From assembly GCF_000519125.1 (NCBI RefSeq), contig NZ_KI912582.1:186001-250000 (forward strand): a stretch of DNA of 64,000 bases. The letters are read 5' to 3'. Every line of letters begins with the position of its first letter. The stretch's first letter is position 1. The DNA is from Desulfocurvus vexinensis DSM 17965 (GTDB taxonomy: Bacteria; Desulfobacterota; Desulfovibrionia; Desulfovibrionales; Desulfovibrionaceae). Below are positions 32,459-41,158 of the stretch, piece after piece. A model generated the notes under the pieces. That model was not told the DNA's origin, made no database searches, and saw only the letters and a list, made by a program, of their open reading frames with translations. The translations under genes and the position numbers were made by a program.

Positions 32459-32698
32459 ATGGCCTTCACCTGGCCGAACCTGGCGATGAAGCCGGCCTGC
32501 GGGCTGGCTGTCGGGCCCGCCCTGGCGCGGGCAGTCGGGGAGTTGCCGTCCGCCTGGTGCGCCGGGGCGGTGCCCGCAGGGATGTCTGCGGGCGCGCCAC
32601 GGGCCGCCGGGCCCGCCTTTGCGGCGCCAGACAGGCGCCGCTGGACGGTTGGGGCAACGGGAGCGGGCCCGGGCCATCCGGGCCGCCGGAGCATCTAG
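32459..32698 (+). CDS. doubtful small ORF
   Basis: 79 codons with a good ribosome site (AAGGAG before ATG 32459) in the leader of the rnf operon. The product (MAFTWPNLAMKPACGLAVGP...) is Ala/Gly/Pro-rich, resembles nothing I know and its third-position bias is weaker than in real neighbours. It could be a leader peptide or chance. Confidence 0.25.
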   Translation: MAFTWPNLAMKPACGLAVGPALARAVGELPSAWCAGAVPAGMSAGAPRAAGPAFAAPDRRRWTVGATGAGPGHPGRRSI

Positions 32699-32806
32699 GG
32701 CAGGAGGCGCACTGCTTCCCGCGTCCCTTTTTGGGCAGGACGCGGAAGGCGTTGCAGGAGTTTCAAACGGTGTGTGGCCCAATCAACCGCAGAGAGGAAG
32801 TGTCCC

Positions 32807-33538
32807 GTGCAAACGCGCTACAAGCCGATCGCCATCGTCACGGTGCTCCTGGGAGTGCTGGGGGTGGTGGGGTATCTGAGTCCGGGTTCCACGGAAGAGA
32901 TGCCCACCCGCCTGCTGTTCGAGAACGCCGGGGGCAAGGTGGTATTCACCCACAAGGTCCATGCCGAGAAGTACCAGATACCCTGCCAGCAGTGCCACCA
33001 CGAGAGCGACGAGCCCTCGAGCAAGCCTCTGCCCTGCGGCTCCTGCCACCCTGCCTCCTATGAGGATGGCTTCGTGGCCGCGCACCAGGACGCCATCGAC
33101 CAGCAGTACTGCAACCGCTGCCACCACGCCGAACTGGCCGAGAGCAAGTTCGACCACGAGGGCCACAAGGACTACGTGGGCGGCTGCACCGATTGCCACC
33201 ACGACAGCACCATCGAGCCCGAGCCCACGGCCTGCTCCGACTGCCACCAGCAGGAGGGCGACGAGGCCATGCCCTCGCTGATGGACGCCACCCACAAGCG
33301 CTGCGCCGACTGCCACGCGGACATGTTCGACCAGAAGCTCGAGGGCTGCGAGAACTGCCACGGCATGGAGAAGGGCGGCACCATGTATCCTTCGTGCTCC
33401 TCCTGCCACTTCGAGTCCAAGGATCTCCCCCTGGCGGCCCGGATGGAGGCCTACCACGTGGGTTGCATGCAGTGTCACAAGGAAAAGGGCGCTGGCCCCC
33501 ATACCCCAGAAGACTGCAACAAGTGCCATTTCCGGTGA
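32807..33538 (+). CDS. decahaem c-type cytochrome of the Rnf module
   Basis: 243 residues from GTG 32807 (ribosome site GAGAGGAAG); a frame-opening ATG 11 codons upstream would spoil the membrane signal. One N-terminal helix (PIAIVTVLLGVLGVVGYL) acts as uncleaved anchor or signal. Ten CxxCH motifs: CQQCH, CGSCH, CNRCH, CTDCH, CSDCH, CADCH, CENCH, CSSCH, CMQCH and CNKCH, with many extra His as axial ligands, like cytochrome c3/Hmc relatives. It is first in the rnf operon, 5 bp before rnfC. In Desulfovibrio such a cytochrome links Rnf to the periplasmic cytochrome c3 pool. Confidence 0.93.
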   Translation: MQTRYKPIAIVTVLLGVLGVVGYLSPGSTEEMPTRLLFENAGGKVVFTHKVHAEKYQIPCQQCHHESDEPSSKPLPCGSCHPASYEDGFVAAHQDAIDQQYCNRCHHAELAESKFDHEGHKDYVGGCTDCHHDSTIEPEPTACSDCHQQEGDEAMPSLMDATHKRCADCHADMFDQKLEGCENCHGMEKGGTMYPSCSSCHFESKDLPLAARMEAYHVGCMQCHKEKGAGPHTPEDCNKCHFR

Positions 33539-33543
33539 GCGCC

Positions 33544-34737
33544 ATGACCAAGCCGAGATTCAGCCTTCTTAGCGGTAGCAGCGGTCCCGTGCAGGCCGGC
33601 CCCGAGCCCGGGGTTGTGCGCATTCCCCTGCGCGGTCATTCCACGAAAACAATCAAGAAGAAGGCCCCGGTGAACCCCGGGACCCTGGTGGCCGAGCATC
33701 CCGGCACCTCCGTGGGCGACGCCCACTCGCCCATCCTGGGCGTGGTGGCCGACGTGACCGACGCCGAGGTGGTCATCACCGCCGGCCCGGCCCAGCCCGC
33801 CAAGGAGGGCGAGGCCGCTCCGACCGCCCCCGCCGTCGCGCCCGTGCCCCTGGACGGCCTGTCGCGCGACGACCTCAAGAAGGCCCTGAAGTCCCTGGGC
33901 GTGTCCACCTCGGCCTTCGCCAAGGCGCCGCTTTTGGTGGTCAACGGCCTGAACCCCGAGCCCGGCACGCACATCGCCGAGGCGCTGCTGGCCCAGTGCC
34001 GCGAGACCCTGGAAAAGGGCCTGGCCCTGGTGCAGAAGCTGGTGGAGCCCCCGTCGGTGGTCCTGGCCGTGCCTGCGGGCAGCGCCGCGACCCTGCACGG
34101 CTGCACCGTCAAGCAGCTCTCGCCCGTGTACCCCTCCAGCCTGAACCCGCTGGTGGTCAAGGCCGTCACGGGCAAGGAGTCCATGAACGGCGTGACCGTG
34201 GTCAGCGTCATGGACCTGTACGGCGTGGGCCGGGTGGCCGAAACCGGGCTGCCGCTCACCGAGACGGTGCTCACCGTTGGCGACAAGGCGCTGCTGGTCA
34301 AGGTCGGCACGCCGCTGGCCGACGTGCTGGCCCAGGCGGGCGTCGCGCCCGAGCCCTGCGACCGCGTGGTCGTGGGCGGGCCCCTGCGCGGCAAGGCCGT
34401 GGCCTCGACCGATGCCGGGGTGGCCAAGGGCGACTACGCCCTGACCGTCGTGCCCGCCGCGGCTTTCCCGCCGGTCACCGACAAGGCCTGCATCAACTGC
34501 GGCGAATGCGTGCTGGTCTGCCCGTCGCGGATCCTGCCCGGGTTCATCACCCGCTTCGTCGAGTTCAAGCTGTTCGACAAGGCCAAGGAGTACCACATCG
34601 AGGCCTGCATGGAATGCGGCCTGTGCGGCTATGCCTGCACGGCTCGGCGGCCCCTGATGCAGTTCATCCGGCTGGGCAAGCAGACCCTGGAACTTCAGGC
34701 CTCGGCCCTCACCGCCTGCCGCCTGCAGGGCGAGTAA
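33544..34737 (+). CDS. rnfC: Rnf complex subunit RnfC
   Basis: 397 residues. N-terminal RnfC barrel-sandwich domain (PLRGHSTKTIKKKAPVNPGTLVAEHPGTSVGDAHSPILGVV), then the NADH/FMN-binding Nqo1-like domain (LLVVNGLNPEPGTHIAEALL, VVGGPLRGKAV), SLBB-like region, and two [4Fe-4S] motifs CINCGECVLVCP and CMECGLCGYAC. RnfC is the cytoplasmic NADH-side subunit. Start ATG 33544 is only 5 bp after the cytochrome stop and has a weak ribosome site, so coupling is likely. Slightly shorter C-terminus than E. coli RsxC, as usual for Desulfovibrio. Confidence 0.95.
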   Translation: MTKPRFSLLSGSSGPVQAGPEPGVVRIPLRGHSTKTIKKKAPVNPGTLVAEHPGTSVGDAHSPILGVVADVTDAEVVITAGPAQPAKEGEAAPTAPAVAPVPLDGLSRDDLKKALKSLGVSTSAFAKAPLLVVNGLNPEPGTHIAEALLAQCRETLEKGLALVQKLVEPPSVVLAVPAGSAATLHGCTVKQLSPVYPSSLNPLVVKAVTGKESMNGVTVVSVMDLYGVGRVAETGLPLTETVLTVGDKALLVKVGTPLADVLAQAGVAPEPCDRVVVGGPLRGKAVASTDAGVAKGDYALTVVPAAAFPPVTDKACINCGECVLVCPSRILPGFITRFVEFKLFDKAKEYHIEACMECGLCGYACTARRPLMQFIRLGKQTLELQASALTACRLQGE

Positions 34738-34758
34738 CCGAGAAGAGAGGACGCTCCC

Positions 34759-35715
34759 ATGGCGAAAGAGGCAACCGCACCCACCCTGTACACCGTGGCC
34801 GCGCCGCCCCACTGGCACTGCGGCCGCACCGTCACCGGGGTCATGCAACAGTATATCCTGGCCCTTGTTCCCGCCGCGGTCATGGCCGTGGTCTATTACG
34901 GCCTGCCCGCCCTGCGGGTCATGGCCCTGTCGTGCGCCACGGCTGTGGCCGTCGAGGCGCTGTGCTGCCGGATCATGGACCGCGAGTCCAGCGTGGACGA
35001 CTTCCACGCCGTGCTCACGGGCCTGCTCCTGGCCTTCCTGCTCCCGGCCATGGCGCCGTGGTGGCTGGTGGTCATGGGCGCGGCCCTGTCCATCCTCATC
35101 GGCAAGATGTTCTTCGGCGGCCTGGGCGGCAACCCGCTGTGCCCGGCTGTCGTGGGCTGGGCCATCGTCGCCCTGTCCTGGAAGACCCAGGCCGACCCCG
35201 ACGCCATGGTGCTCAGCACCATGCTGATCAACCCCCTGACCCAGCTCAAGTACCTGGGCCTGGAGGCGGCGCAGCAGGTCAGCACTACCGATATGCTCCT
35301 GGGGCGCCAGCTCGGCGCGCTGGGCGCGACCCAGGTGCTGGCGCTGCTGGCTGGCGGGGCGTACCTGGCGGCCCGGGGCGTCCTGCGGCTGTGCATTCCC
35401 CTGGCCTTCCTGGCCGGAGTGCTGCTGACGGCGGGGATATTCTTCATGCTGGACCCCGGCGTGCACCCGAGCCCCGTCTTCCACCTGCTGACCGGCAGTG
35501 TGGTGCTGGCCGCGTTCTTCCTGGCCACGGACCCCAACTCCTCGCCGGTGACCCGCCCGGGCATGGTGGCCTTCGGGCTCACCTGCGGCGTGATGACCGT
35601 GCTCATCCGGGTCTACGGCATTTACCCCGACGGCACGCCCTTCGCGGTACTCTTCGCGGCCCTGTTCACCCCGATCTTCGATCTCATCCGGCCCAAACCC
35701 TTCGGCGCGAGGTGA
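34759..35715 (+). CDS. rnfD: Rnf complex subunit RnfD
   Basis: 318 residues, about nine membrane helices. Conserved stretches: SSVDDFHAVLTGLLLAFLLP, KMFFGGLGGNPLCPAVVGW, FFLATDPNSSPVT and YGIYPDGTPFAVLFAALFTP. RnfD carries a covalent FMN on Thr; the expected S/T-G-A-T motif is not obvious here and the best candidate is VSTTDMLLG near residue 175. Ribosome site GAGAGGA. It lies in the rnfCDGEAB order. Confidence 0.95.
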   Translation: MAKEATAPTLYTVAAPPHWHCGRTVTGVMQQYILALVPAAVMAVVYYGLPALRVMALSCATAVAVEALCCRIMDRESSVDDFHAVLTGLLLAFLLPAMAPWWLVVMGAALSILIGKMFFGGLGGNPLCPAVVGWAIVALSWKTQADPDAMVLSTMLINPLTQLKYLGLEAAQQVSTTDMLLGRQLGALGATQVLALLAGGAYLAARGVLRLCIPLAFLAGVLLTAGIFFMLDPGVHPSPVFHLLTGSVVLAAFFLATDPNSSPVTRPGMVAFGLTCGVMTVLIRVYGIYPDGTPFAVLFAALFTPIFDLIRPKPFGAR

Positions 35716-35718
35716 GCC

Positions 35719-36291
35719 ATGCGTGAAATCATCAACATGATCGTCGTGCTCTCGCTCATCAGCGGGACTTCGGGCCTGTCCCTGGCCTATCTCAAGGAAC
35801 TCACGGCCAAGCCCATTGAGGACCAGGTGCTCTTCTATGTCCAGGGTCCGGCCATCAAGAGCGTGTTCGCCGACGCGGACAACGACCCCCTGGCCGAACG
35901 CAAGAGCTTCGAGACCCCCGAGGGGCCGGTGATGGTCTTCCCGGCCAAGAAGGGCGGCAAGCTCACCGCCGTGGCCCTGGAGGGCTTCGGCGGCGGGTTT
36001 GGCGGCGACATCGGGGTCATCGTCGGCATCGACCTGGCCAAGGACTCCCTGGCGGGCATCGGCGTGACCACCCTCAAGGAGACCCCCGGCCTGGGCACGC
36101 GCGTGGCCGAACCCAAGTTCCAGCAGCAGTTCCGGGGTCTGCCCCTGGACCGCGTGGGCCTGAGCGGCAAGGGGGGCAGCGTCGACGCCATCTCCGGAGC
36201 GACCGTCTCCAGCGTGGGCACGGTGACTGCGGTGAACAAGGCCATCGACATCTACAAGGGCCTCAAGCCCCAACTGGAAGGGGCCTTCTAG
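35719..36291 (+). CDS. rnfG: Rnf complex subunit RnfG (covalent flavoprotein)
   Basis: 190 residues. One N-terminal membrane helix and a periplasmic FMN-binding domain. The flavinylation motif DAISGATVSS is plain, with Thr162 as the FMN attachment site. LKETPGLGTRVAEPKF is a family hallmark. ApbE encoded downstream should attach the FMN. It begins 3 bp after rnfD. Confidence 0.95.
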   Translation: MREIINMIVVLSLISGTSGLSLAYLKELTAKPIEDQVLFYVQGPAIKSVFADADNDPLAERKSFETPEGPVMVFPAKKGGKLTAVALEGFGGGFGGDIGVIVGIDLAKDSLAGIGVTTLKETPGLGTRVAEPKFQQQFRGLPLDRVGLSGKGGSVDAISGATVSSVGTVTAVNKAIDIYKGLKPQLEGAF

Positions 36292-36312
36292 GGCCGCCCC
36301 GAGGAGAAAGCC

Positions 36313-37002
36313 ATGAGTTTCGTCAAGGAGTTCACCAAGGGCCTGTGGCAGGAGCTGCCGCCCTTCCGGCTGGTGCTCGGCCTGTGCCCCGTCCTGGCGG
36401 TGACCAAATCCGCCGCGGACGGCCTGGGTATGGGCGCGGCGGTCATCTTCGTGCTCGTCCTGTCCAACGCCATTATCTCCCTGGTGCGCAACCTCATTCC
36501 CAAGAAAGTGCGCATCGCCTGCTTCATCGTCATCGCCGCCTCCCTGGTTGTCGCGGTGGAACTGCTCATGCAGGCCTACGCCTACCCGCTCTACCAGAGC
36601 CTGGGCATCTTCGTGCCGCTCATCGTGGTCAACTGCATCATCCTGGGCCGCGCCGAGGCCTTCGCCTCCAAGAACCCGGTGCACCTGTCCATCGCCGACG
36701 GGCTGGGCATGGGCATCGGCTTCACCATGTCCCTGACCTTCCTGGGCGCCATCCGCGAGACCTTCGGCGCCGGGCATGTGTTCGGGATGTCGGTGTTCGG
36801 GCCGGACTTCAAGCCCTTCACCTTCATGGTCGAGGCGCCCGGCGCCTTCGTCTGCCTGGGGCTCATCCTGGGGGCCATGAACTTCCTGGCCATCTGGCAG
36901 AGCAAGCGCAAGGGTCTGCCCGAGCCGTCCCTGGCGGCCTCGTGCGGCGGGTGCCGGGCGTGCGGCATCGGTGAATCCAAGCAAGTCATTCAGGAGGGGT
37001 AG
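36313..37002 (+). CDS. rnfE: Rnf complex subunit RnfE
   Basis: 229 residues, six membrane helices. Motifs LGLCPVLAVTKSAADGLGMG and LIVVNCIILGRAEAFASKN belong to the RnfA/RnfE fold, in which Cys from the inverted repeats hold an intramembrane iron site. A C-terminal Cys cluster (CGGCRACG) is an extra soluble metal-binding-like tail. Ribosome site GAGGAG. Confidence 0.95.
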   Translation: MSFVKEFTKGLWQELPPFRLVLGLCPVLAVTKSAADGLGMGAAVIFVLVLSNAIISLVRNLIPKKVRIACFIVIAASLVVAVELLMQAYAYPLYQSLGIFVPLIVVNCIILGRAEAFASKNPVHLSIADGLGMGIGFTMSLTFLGAIRETFGAGHVFGMSVFGPDFKPFTFMVEAPGAFVCLGLILGAMNFLAIWQSKRKGLPEPSLAASCGGCRACGIGESKQVIQEG

Positions 37003-37005
37003 GCC

Positions 37006-37581
37006 GTGGACTACTTCGAGATGCTCATCGCGGCGATATTCGTCAACAACATCATCCTGGCCCAGTACCTGGGGTGCTGCCCCTTCGTGGGCTGCTCCAA
37101 GGACCGCGGCGTGGCCGTCGGCATGGGCGCGGCGGTGACCTTCGTGGCCTCCATGGCCACGGCCTTCACCTGGCTCATGCAGAAATACGTCCTCAACCCC
37201 TTCGGCCTGGGCTATCTCCAGACCCTGGTCTTCATCCTGGTCATCGCCTCCCTGGTGCAGTTCGTGGAGATGTTCCTCAAGAAGATGGTCCCGCCGCTGT
37301 ACAAGTCCCTGGGCATCTTCCTGCCGCTCATCACCACCAACTGCGCGGTGCTGGGCTTGGCCATCTTGGCCCAGCGCAACGAGTTCGGGCTGGGCGTGGC
37401 GGTGTTCTATGCCTTCGCGGCGGCCCTGGGCTTCACCCTGGCCCTGTTCCTCATGGCCGGAATCCGGGAGAGGCTGATCATCTCCCGGGTGCCCAAGTCC
37501 ATGCAGGGCACGTCCATCGGCCTGGTCATGGCAGGGCTCATGTCCCTGACATTCTTCGCCTTCCAGGGCATGATCGGCTAG
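37006..37581 (+). CDS. rnfA: Rnf complex subunit RnfA
   Basis: 191 residues from GTG 37006, with CAGGAGGGG upstream. Six helices, inverted-topology partner of RnfE: IFVNNIILAQYLGCCPFVGCSKD and LGIFLPLITTNCAVLGLA hold the two conserved Cys regions (CCPF, TNC). Begins 3 bp after rnfE. Confidence 0.96.
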   Translation: MDYFEMLIAAIFVNNIILAQYLGCCPFVGCSKDRGVAVGMGAAVTFVASMATAFTWLMQKYVLNPFGLGYLQTLVFILVIASLVQFVEMFLKKMVPPLYKSLGIFLPLITTNCAVLGLAILAQRNEFGLGVAVFYAFAAALGFTLALFLMAGIRERLIISRVPKSMQGTSIGLVMAGLMSLTFFAFQGMIG

Positions 37582-37631
37582 GGCCGACGCAGGTTCGCAC
37601 GCGACAGTCGCGCAAAGCAGAGGTACATACC

Positions 37632-38468
37632 ATGATCACGTCGTCGATTCTCGTCATGTTCGGCCTGGGCCTGGCCTGCGCCATGGTGCTGGCCGCAGCC
37701 TCCAAGCTTCTGGCCGTGGAGGAGGACCCCCGGGTGGAGGCGGTGCTCGAGGCCCTGCCCGGCGCCAACTGCGGCGGCTGCGGCTTCGCGGGCTGCGAGT
37801 CCTATGCCGCCGCCGCGGTGCGCGATCCCGATGTCCCGGCGGACCGGTGCTGCGCGGGCGGCCCTGACGTGGCCGCCAAGGTCGCGGCGCTTACCGGCAA
37901 GGCCGCCGGGTCGGCAGAGCCCATGGTGGCCTTCCGACGCTGCGCCAAGAGCGAGGGCAACGTCGCCAAGCGCTACGACTACCAGGGCGTGCCCAGCTGC
38001 GCGGCGGCCAAGCTGCTGGGCAGCCCCGACGCCTGCTCCTATTCGTGCATCGGCCTTGGCGACTGCATGCGGGCCTGCCCCTTCGACGCCATGTACATGG
38101 CCCACGGCATGGTCCACGTCATCACCGAGAAATGCACGGCCTGCGGCACCTGCGTGTCCGTGTGCCCCAACCATGTCATGCAGATCGTGCCCCAGGCCGC
38201 GCGGGTCATGGTTTTGTGCTCGTCGCTGGACAAGGGCAAGGCCGTTTCCGACGTCTGCGGGGTGGGCTGCATCAGCTGCATGAAGTGCGTCAAGGAATGC
38301 CCGGCCAAGTGCATCGCGCTTGAGGGCGGCAAGATCCAGATCGATCAGGCGGCCTGCCTGGCCTACGGCCCTTCCTGCCAGGAAGTCTGCGCCGAGAAGT
38401 GCCCGCGCGGCATCCTGCGCCGTCTGGGGGCCGGGGCTGCGGCCCAGCCCCAGGAAGCGGCGGCCTAG
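37632..38468 (+). CDS. rnfB: Rnf complex ferredoxin subunit RnfB
   Basis: 278 residues. N-terminal membrane helix, then the Fe-S domain GANCGGCGFAGCESYA...C, followed by two or more ferredoxin domains (CIGLGDCMRACP, CTACGTCVSVCP, CISCMKCVKECP, CQEVCAEKCP). It accepts electrons from reduced ferredoxin in the cytoplasm. ATG 37632 follows AGAGGTA; a 50-bp gap separates it from rnfA. The Cys-rich C-terminus is longer than in E. coli RsxB, as in Desulfovibrio and clostridial forms. Confidence 0.95.
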   Translation: MITSSILVMFGLGLACAMVLAAASKLLAVEEDPRVEAVLEALPGANCGGCGFAGCESYAAAAVRDPDVPADRCCAGGPDVAAKVAALTGKAAGSAEPMVAFRRCAKSEGNVAKRYDYQGVPSCAAAKLLGSPDACSYSCIGLGDCMRACPFDAMYMAHGMVHVITEKCTACGTCVSVCPNHVMQIVPQAARVMVLCSSLDKGKAVSDVCGVGCISCMKCVKECPAKCIALEGGKIQIDQAACLAYGPSCQEVCAEKCPRGILRRLGAGAAAQPQEAAA

Positions 38469-38525
38469 TCCTGCAACGCTTGAACACTGCGCCCGCGCCC
38501 CCGGCCCGGGCATTTGGAGACGCGC

Positions 38526-39551
38526 ATGAAAAAGGCAACAACCATGGAAAGCATCTTCACCAGGCGTGAGTTCCTGCGTTCCTGCGGGCTGGTGGGCCTG
38601 GGGCTGGCCGCCGTCGGCGCCGTGCCCGCCGCCGCCCACGCCGTCGTCCGCCTGGGCTCCGGCGCCCAGGCCGTGACCAGGACCCTGCCGCTCATGGGCA
38701 CCTTCGTGAGCATCACCGCCGTGCACGACTCCCACGATCTGGCCGAGGAGGCCGTGGGGCGGGCCTTCGAGGAAATGCAGCGGCTGTGCGCGGTGTTCGA
38801 CCGCCACCGCGGCGACACGGCGATCTCGGCGCTCAACGGCGAGGGCCGCCTGTCCGGCGCACCCGCCGAGCTGAGCGCCGTGCTGGAGCGTTCCCTGTCG
38901 CTGCATTCGCTTTCGGACGGCGCCTTCGACCCCAGCGTGGCCCCGCTGGTGGACGCGCTGCGCGGGGGTGTCGCCCCGTCGCGCCAGGAGCTGGCCGAGC
39001 TCACGGCCCTGGTGGACGCCCGCCAGATCGCCGTGTCCGGCGAGCGCATCACCCTGGGGCGGCAGGGCATGGCCCTGACCCTGGACGGCATCGCCAAGGG
39101 CTTCATCGCCGACCAGGCCTCGGCCACGCTGGCGGCCTGCGGGGTGGTCAACCATCTGGTCAACGCGGGCGGCGACATCCGGGCCGCCGGGGTCAAGGCC
39201 CCGGGCCAGCCCTGGGTCGTGGCCGTGGAAGACCCGACCAAGGCGGGCAACTCCCCCGCCGTGATCAACCTGCGCGACTGCGCCGTGGCCACCTCGGGCA
39301 ACTACGAGAACGCCTTCGACCGCCGCAGGACCCTGCACCATGTGGTGACCCCGGGCAGCGGCACCTCGCCGCACGAGGTGGTGAGCTGCACGGTCACGGC
39401 GCCCACGGTCATGGAGGCCGACGCCCTGGCCACAGCCGTGATGGTCATGGGCGCGCGCCGGGGCCTGGCCTTCGTGGACGCGCTGCCCGGCCGAGAATGC
39501 CTGCTGGTCACGGCCAGTGGCGCGCAACTGCCCTCGCGCCACTGGGGATAG
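38526..39551 (+). CDS. apbE: ApbE-type FAD:protein FMN transferase
   Basis: 341 residues with a Tat-like signal (TRREFLRSCGLVGLGLAAVGA). Core motifs: PLMGTFVSI, ALTLDGIAKGFIADQA, NAGGDIRAAG, ATSGNYENAF (Mg2+/FAD site) and VMEADALATAVMVMG. It attaches FMN through phosphoester bonds to Thr of RnfG and RnfD in the periplasm. ATG 38526 with GGAGA 6 nt upstream is favoured over a TTG four codons earlier. Last gene before the terminator at 39569, so it is part of the rnf operon. Confidence 0.94.
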   Translation: MKKATTMESIFTRREFLRSCGLVGLGLAAVGAVPAAAHAVVRLGSGAQAVTRTLPLMGTFVSITAVHDSHDLAEEAVGRAFEEMQRLCAVFDRHRGDTAISALNGEGRLSGAPAELSAVLERSLSLHSLSDGAFDPSVAPLVDALRGGVAPSRQELAELTALVDARQIAVSGERITLGRQGMALTLDGIAKGFIADQASATLAACGVVNHLVNAGGDIRAAGVKAPGQPWVVAVEDPTKAGNSPAVINLRDCAVATSGNYENAFDRRRTLHHVVTPGSGTSPHEVVSCTVTAPTVMEADALATAVMVMGARRGLAFVDALPGRECLLVTASGAQLPSRHWG

Positions 39552-39568
39552 GGGCAACCCGAGCTTTT

Positions 39569-39595
39569 ACGCCGCCTGGCCGTGCCAGGCGGCGT
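39569..39595 (+). terminator. terminator hairpin after apbE
   Basis: Perfect 12-bp arms (ACGCCGCCTGGC and complement) with a 3-nt loop, followed by TGTCCGTTGTG. Likely end of the rnf transcript, partly leaky toward nhaD. Confidence 0.6.
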
Positions 39596-39651
39596 TGTCC
39601 GTTGTGCAGCTTGTGAACATCGACATACAGCGCTCAGAAAGGAGAACGAGG

Positions 39652-41094
39652 ATGGCACGTCGGTTGTTTGGATTCCTGGCCCTGGTGGCCGTAGTGATGG
39701 CGATGGTGGCCTGGCTGGCCCCCGACGCCCTGGCGGCCGGTGGGGACCTGCACCACCAGGCCGAGGAGATCGGCAAGGAGCTGGGCGGGCTGTGGGTCGT
39801 GCCCTTCGCGTGCATGCTCCTGTCCATCGCCATCTTTCCCCTGGCCGCCCCGCACTTCTGGCATCACCATTTCGGCAAAGTCTCGGCCTTCTGGGCCCTG
39901 GCCTTCCTGGTGCCCTTCACCGTCCAGTTCGGGGCTTCCCTGGCGCTGTACGAGGTTGTGCACACCCTGCTGCTGGAGTACATCCCCTTCATCATCCTGC
40001 TCTTTGCCCTGTTCACCATCTCCGGCGGCGTGTGCCTGACCGGCTCGCTGGTGGGCAAGCCTGTGGTCAACGTGGTCATCCTGGCCATCGGCACCGTGCT
40101 GGCGAGCTGGATGGGCACCACCGGCGCGGCCATGCTGCTCATCCGCCCGCTGCTGCGTGCCAACGCCCACCGCAAGTACAAGGTCCACACCGTGGTCTTT
40201 TTCATCTTCCTGGTAGCCAACATCGGCGGCTCCCTGACCCCGCTGGGCGACCCGCCGCTGTTCCTGGGCTTCCTCAAGGGTGTGTCCTTCTTCTGGACCA
40301 CCGTGCACATGTTCCTGCCCATGGTCTTCCTGGCGGCCATTCTGCTGTCGCTGTACTTCGTGGTGGACACCATGCTCTTCGCCAAGGAGGGCAAGCCGGT
40401 GCCGCCCAACGCGGGCAACGAGAAGCTGCGTCTTGAGGGCTCCTTCAACCTCGTGCTGCTGCTCGGCGTGGTTGGCGGCGTGCTCATGAGCGGCATGTGG
40501 AAGCCCCACGTCGAGTTCGACGTCTACCACGTGCACGTCGAGCTGCCGAACCTGACCCGCGACGTCCTGCTGCTGCTGCTGGCCTACATCTCCCTGAAGA
40601 CCACCGCCCTCTCCACCCGCCAGAAGAACGAGTTCGACTGGTTCCCCATCGTGGAGGTGGCCAAACTCTTCGCGGGCATCTTCATCTCCATGATCCCGGC
40701 CATCGCCATCCTGCGCGCGGGTGCCGACGGCGCCCTGGCGGGCATCATCGCCCTGGTCACCGACGCCAACGGCCAGCCGGTCAACGCCATGTACTTCTGG
40801 CTGACCGGCGCCCTGTCCAGCTTCCTGGACAACGCCCCGACCTACCTGGTGTTCTTCAACACCGCGGGCGGCGACGCCGCGTACCTCATGGAGCATGTGG
40901 AGACCCTGCTGGCCATCTCCGCCGGCGCGGTGTTCATGGGCGCCAACACCTACATCGGCAACGCGCCGAACTTCATGGTCCGTTCCATCGCCGAGTCCGG
41001 CGGCGTGAAGATGCCCAGCTTCTTCGGCTATATGGCCTGGTCCGTGGGCATCCTCGTCCCCTGCTTCATCCTGGTGACGCTGCTGTTCATCTAG
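39652..41094 (+). CDS. NhaD-family Na+/H+ antiporter
   Basis: 480 residues with an N-terminal signal-like helix (ending DALAAGGD) and about twelve further helices. Ion transporter superfamily motifs GTVLASWMGTTGAAMLLIRPLLRAN, FLVANIGGSLTPLGDPPLFLGFLKG and FLDNAPTYLVFFN are those of NhaD/ArsB-like antiporters. ATG 39652 follows AAAGGAG. It stands directly after rnf-apbE on the same strand, which suggests Na+ circulation coupled to Rnf, though the ion used by this Rnf is not shown by sequence. Confidence 0.88.
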   Translation: MARRLFGFLALVAVVMAMVAWLAPDALAAGGDLHHQAEEIGKELGGLWVVPFACMLLSIAIFPLAAPHFWHHHFGKVSAFWALAFLVPFTVQFGASLALYEVVHTLLLEYIPFIILLFALFTISGGVCLTGSLVGKPVVNVVILAIGTVLASWMGTTGAAMLLIRPLLRANAHRKYKVHTVVFFIFLVANIGGSLTPLGDPPLFLGFLKGVSFFWTTVHMFLPMVFLAAILLSLYFVVDTMLFAKEGKPVPPNAGNEKLRLEGSFNLVLLLGVVGGVLMSGMWKPHVEFDVYHVHVELPNLTRDVLLLLLAYISLKTTALSTRQKNEFDWFPIVEVAKLFAGIFISMIPAIAILRAGADGALAGIIALVTDANGQPVNAMYFWLTGALSSFLDNAPTYLVFFNTAGGDAAYLMEHVETLLAISAGAVFMGANTYIGNAPNFMVRSIAESGGVKMPSFFGYMAWSVGILVPCFILVTLLFI

Positions 41095-41121
41095 GACGCA
41101 GCTTCTTACGAGCCCTTGCGA

Positions 41122-41155
41122 GCCCCCGCAGCCAGTATCGGCTGCGGGGGCTTTT
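41122..41155 (+). terminator. intrinsic terminator of nhaD-type gene
   Basis: Perfect 12-bp GC arms (GCCCCCGCAGCC and complement) with a 6-nt loop, followed by TTTT. Confidence 0.85.
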
Positions 41156-41158
41156 GCG

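Larger units (their letters stand above)
31764..32806. other. 1-kb divergent intergenic region with palindromes
   Basis: Separates the oxidoreductase from the rnf operon. Its left and middle parts (31890-31990, 32200-32380) are much more AT-rich than the surroundings and hold the palindromes listed separately, plus a small hairpin GCCTGTTTTTACAGGC at 32364-32379. The right part (32400-32700) is GC-rich with one weak open frame. Promoters of both flanking transcription units should lie here; I could not assign -35/-10 pairs with confidence. Confidence 0.6.

Noticed and set aside
32380-32700. Possible riboswitch or structured leader before the rnf operon
   Set aside because: I compared it by eye with FMN, cobalamin and molybdenum-cofactor consensus cores and found no matching conserved core; only local GC palindromes.
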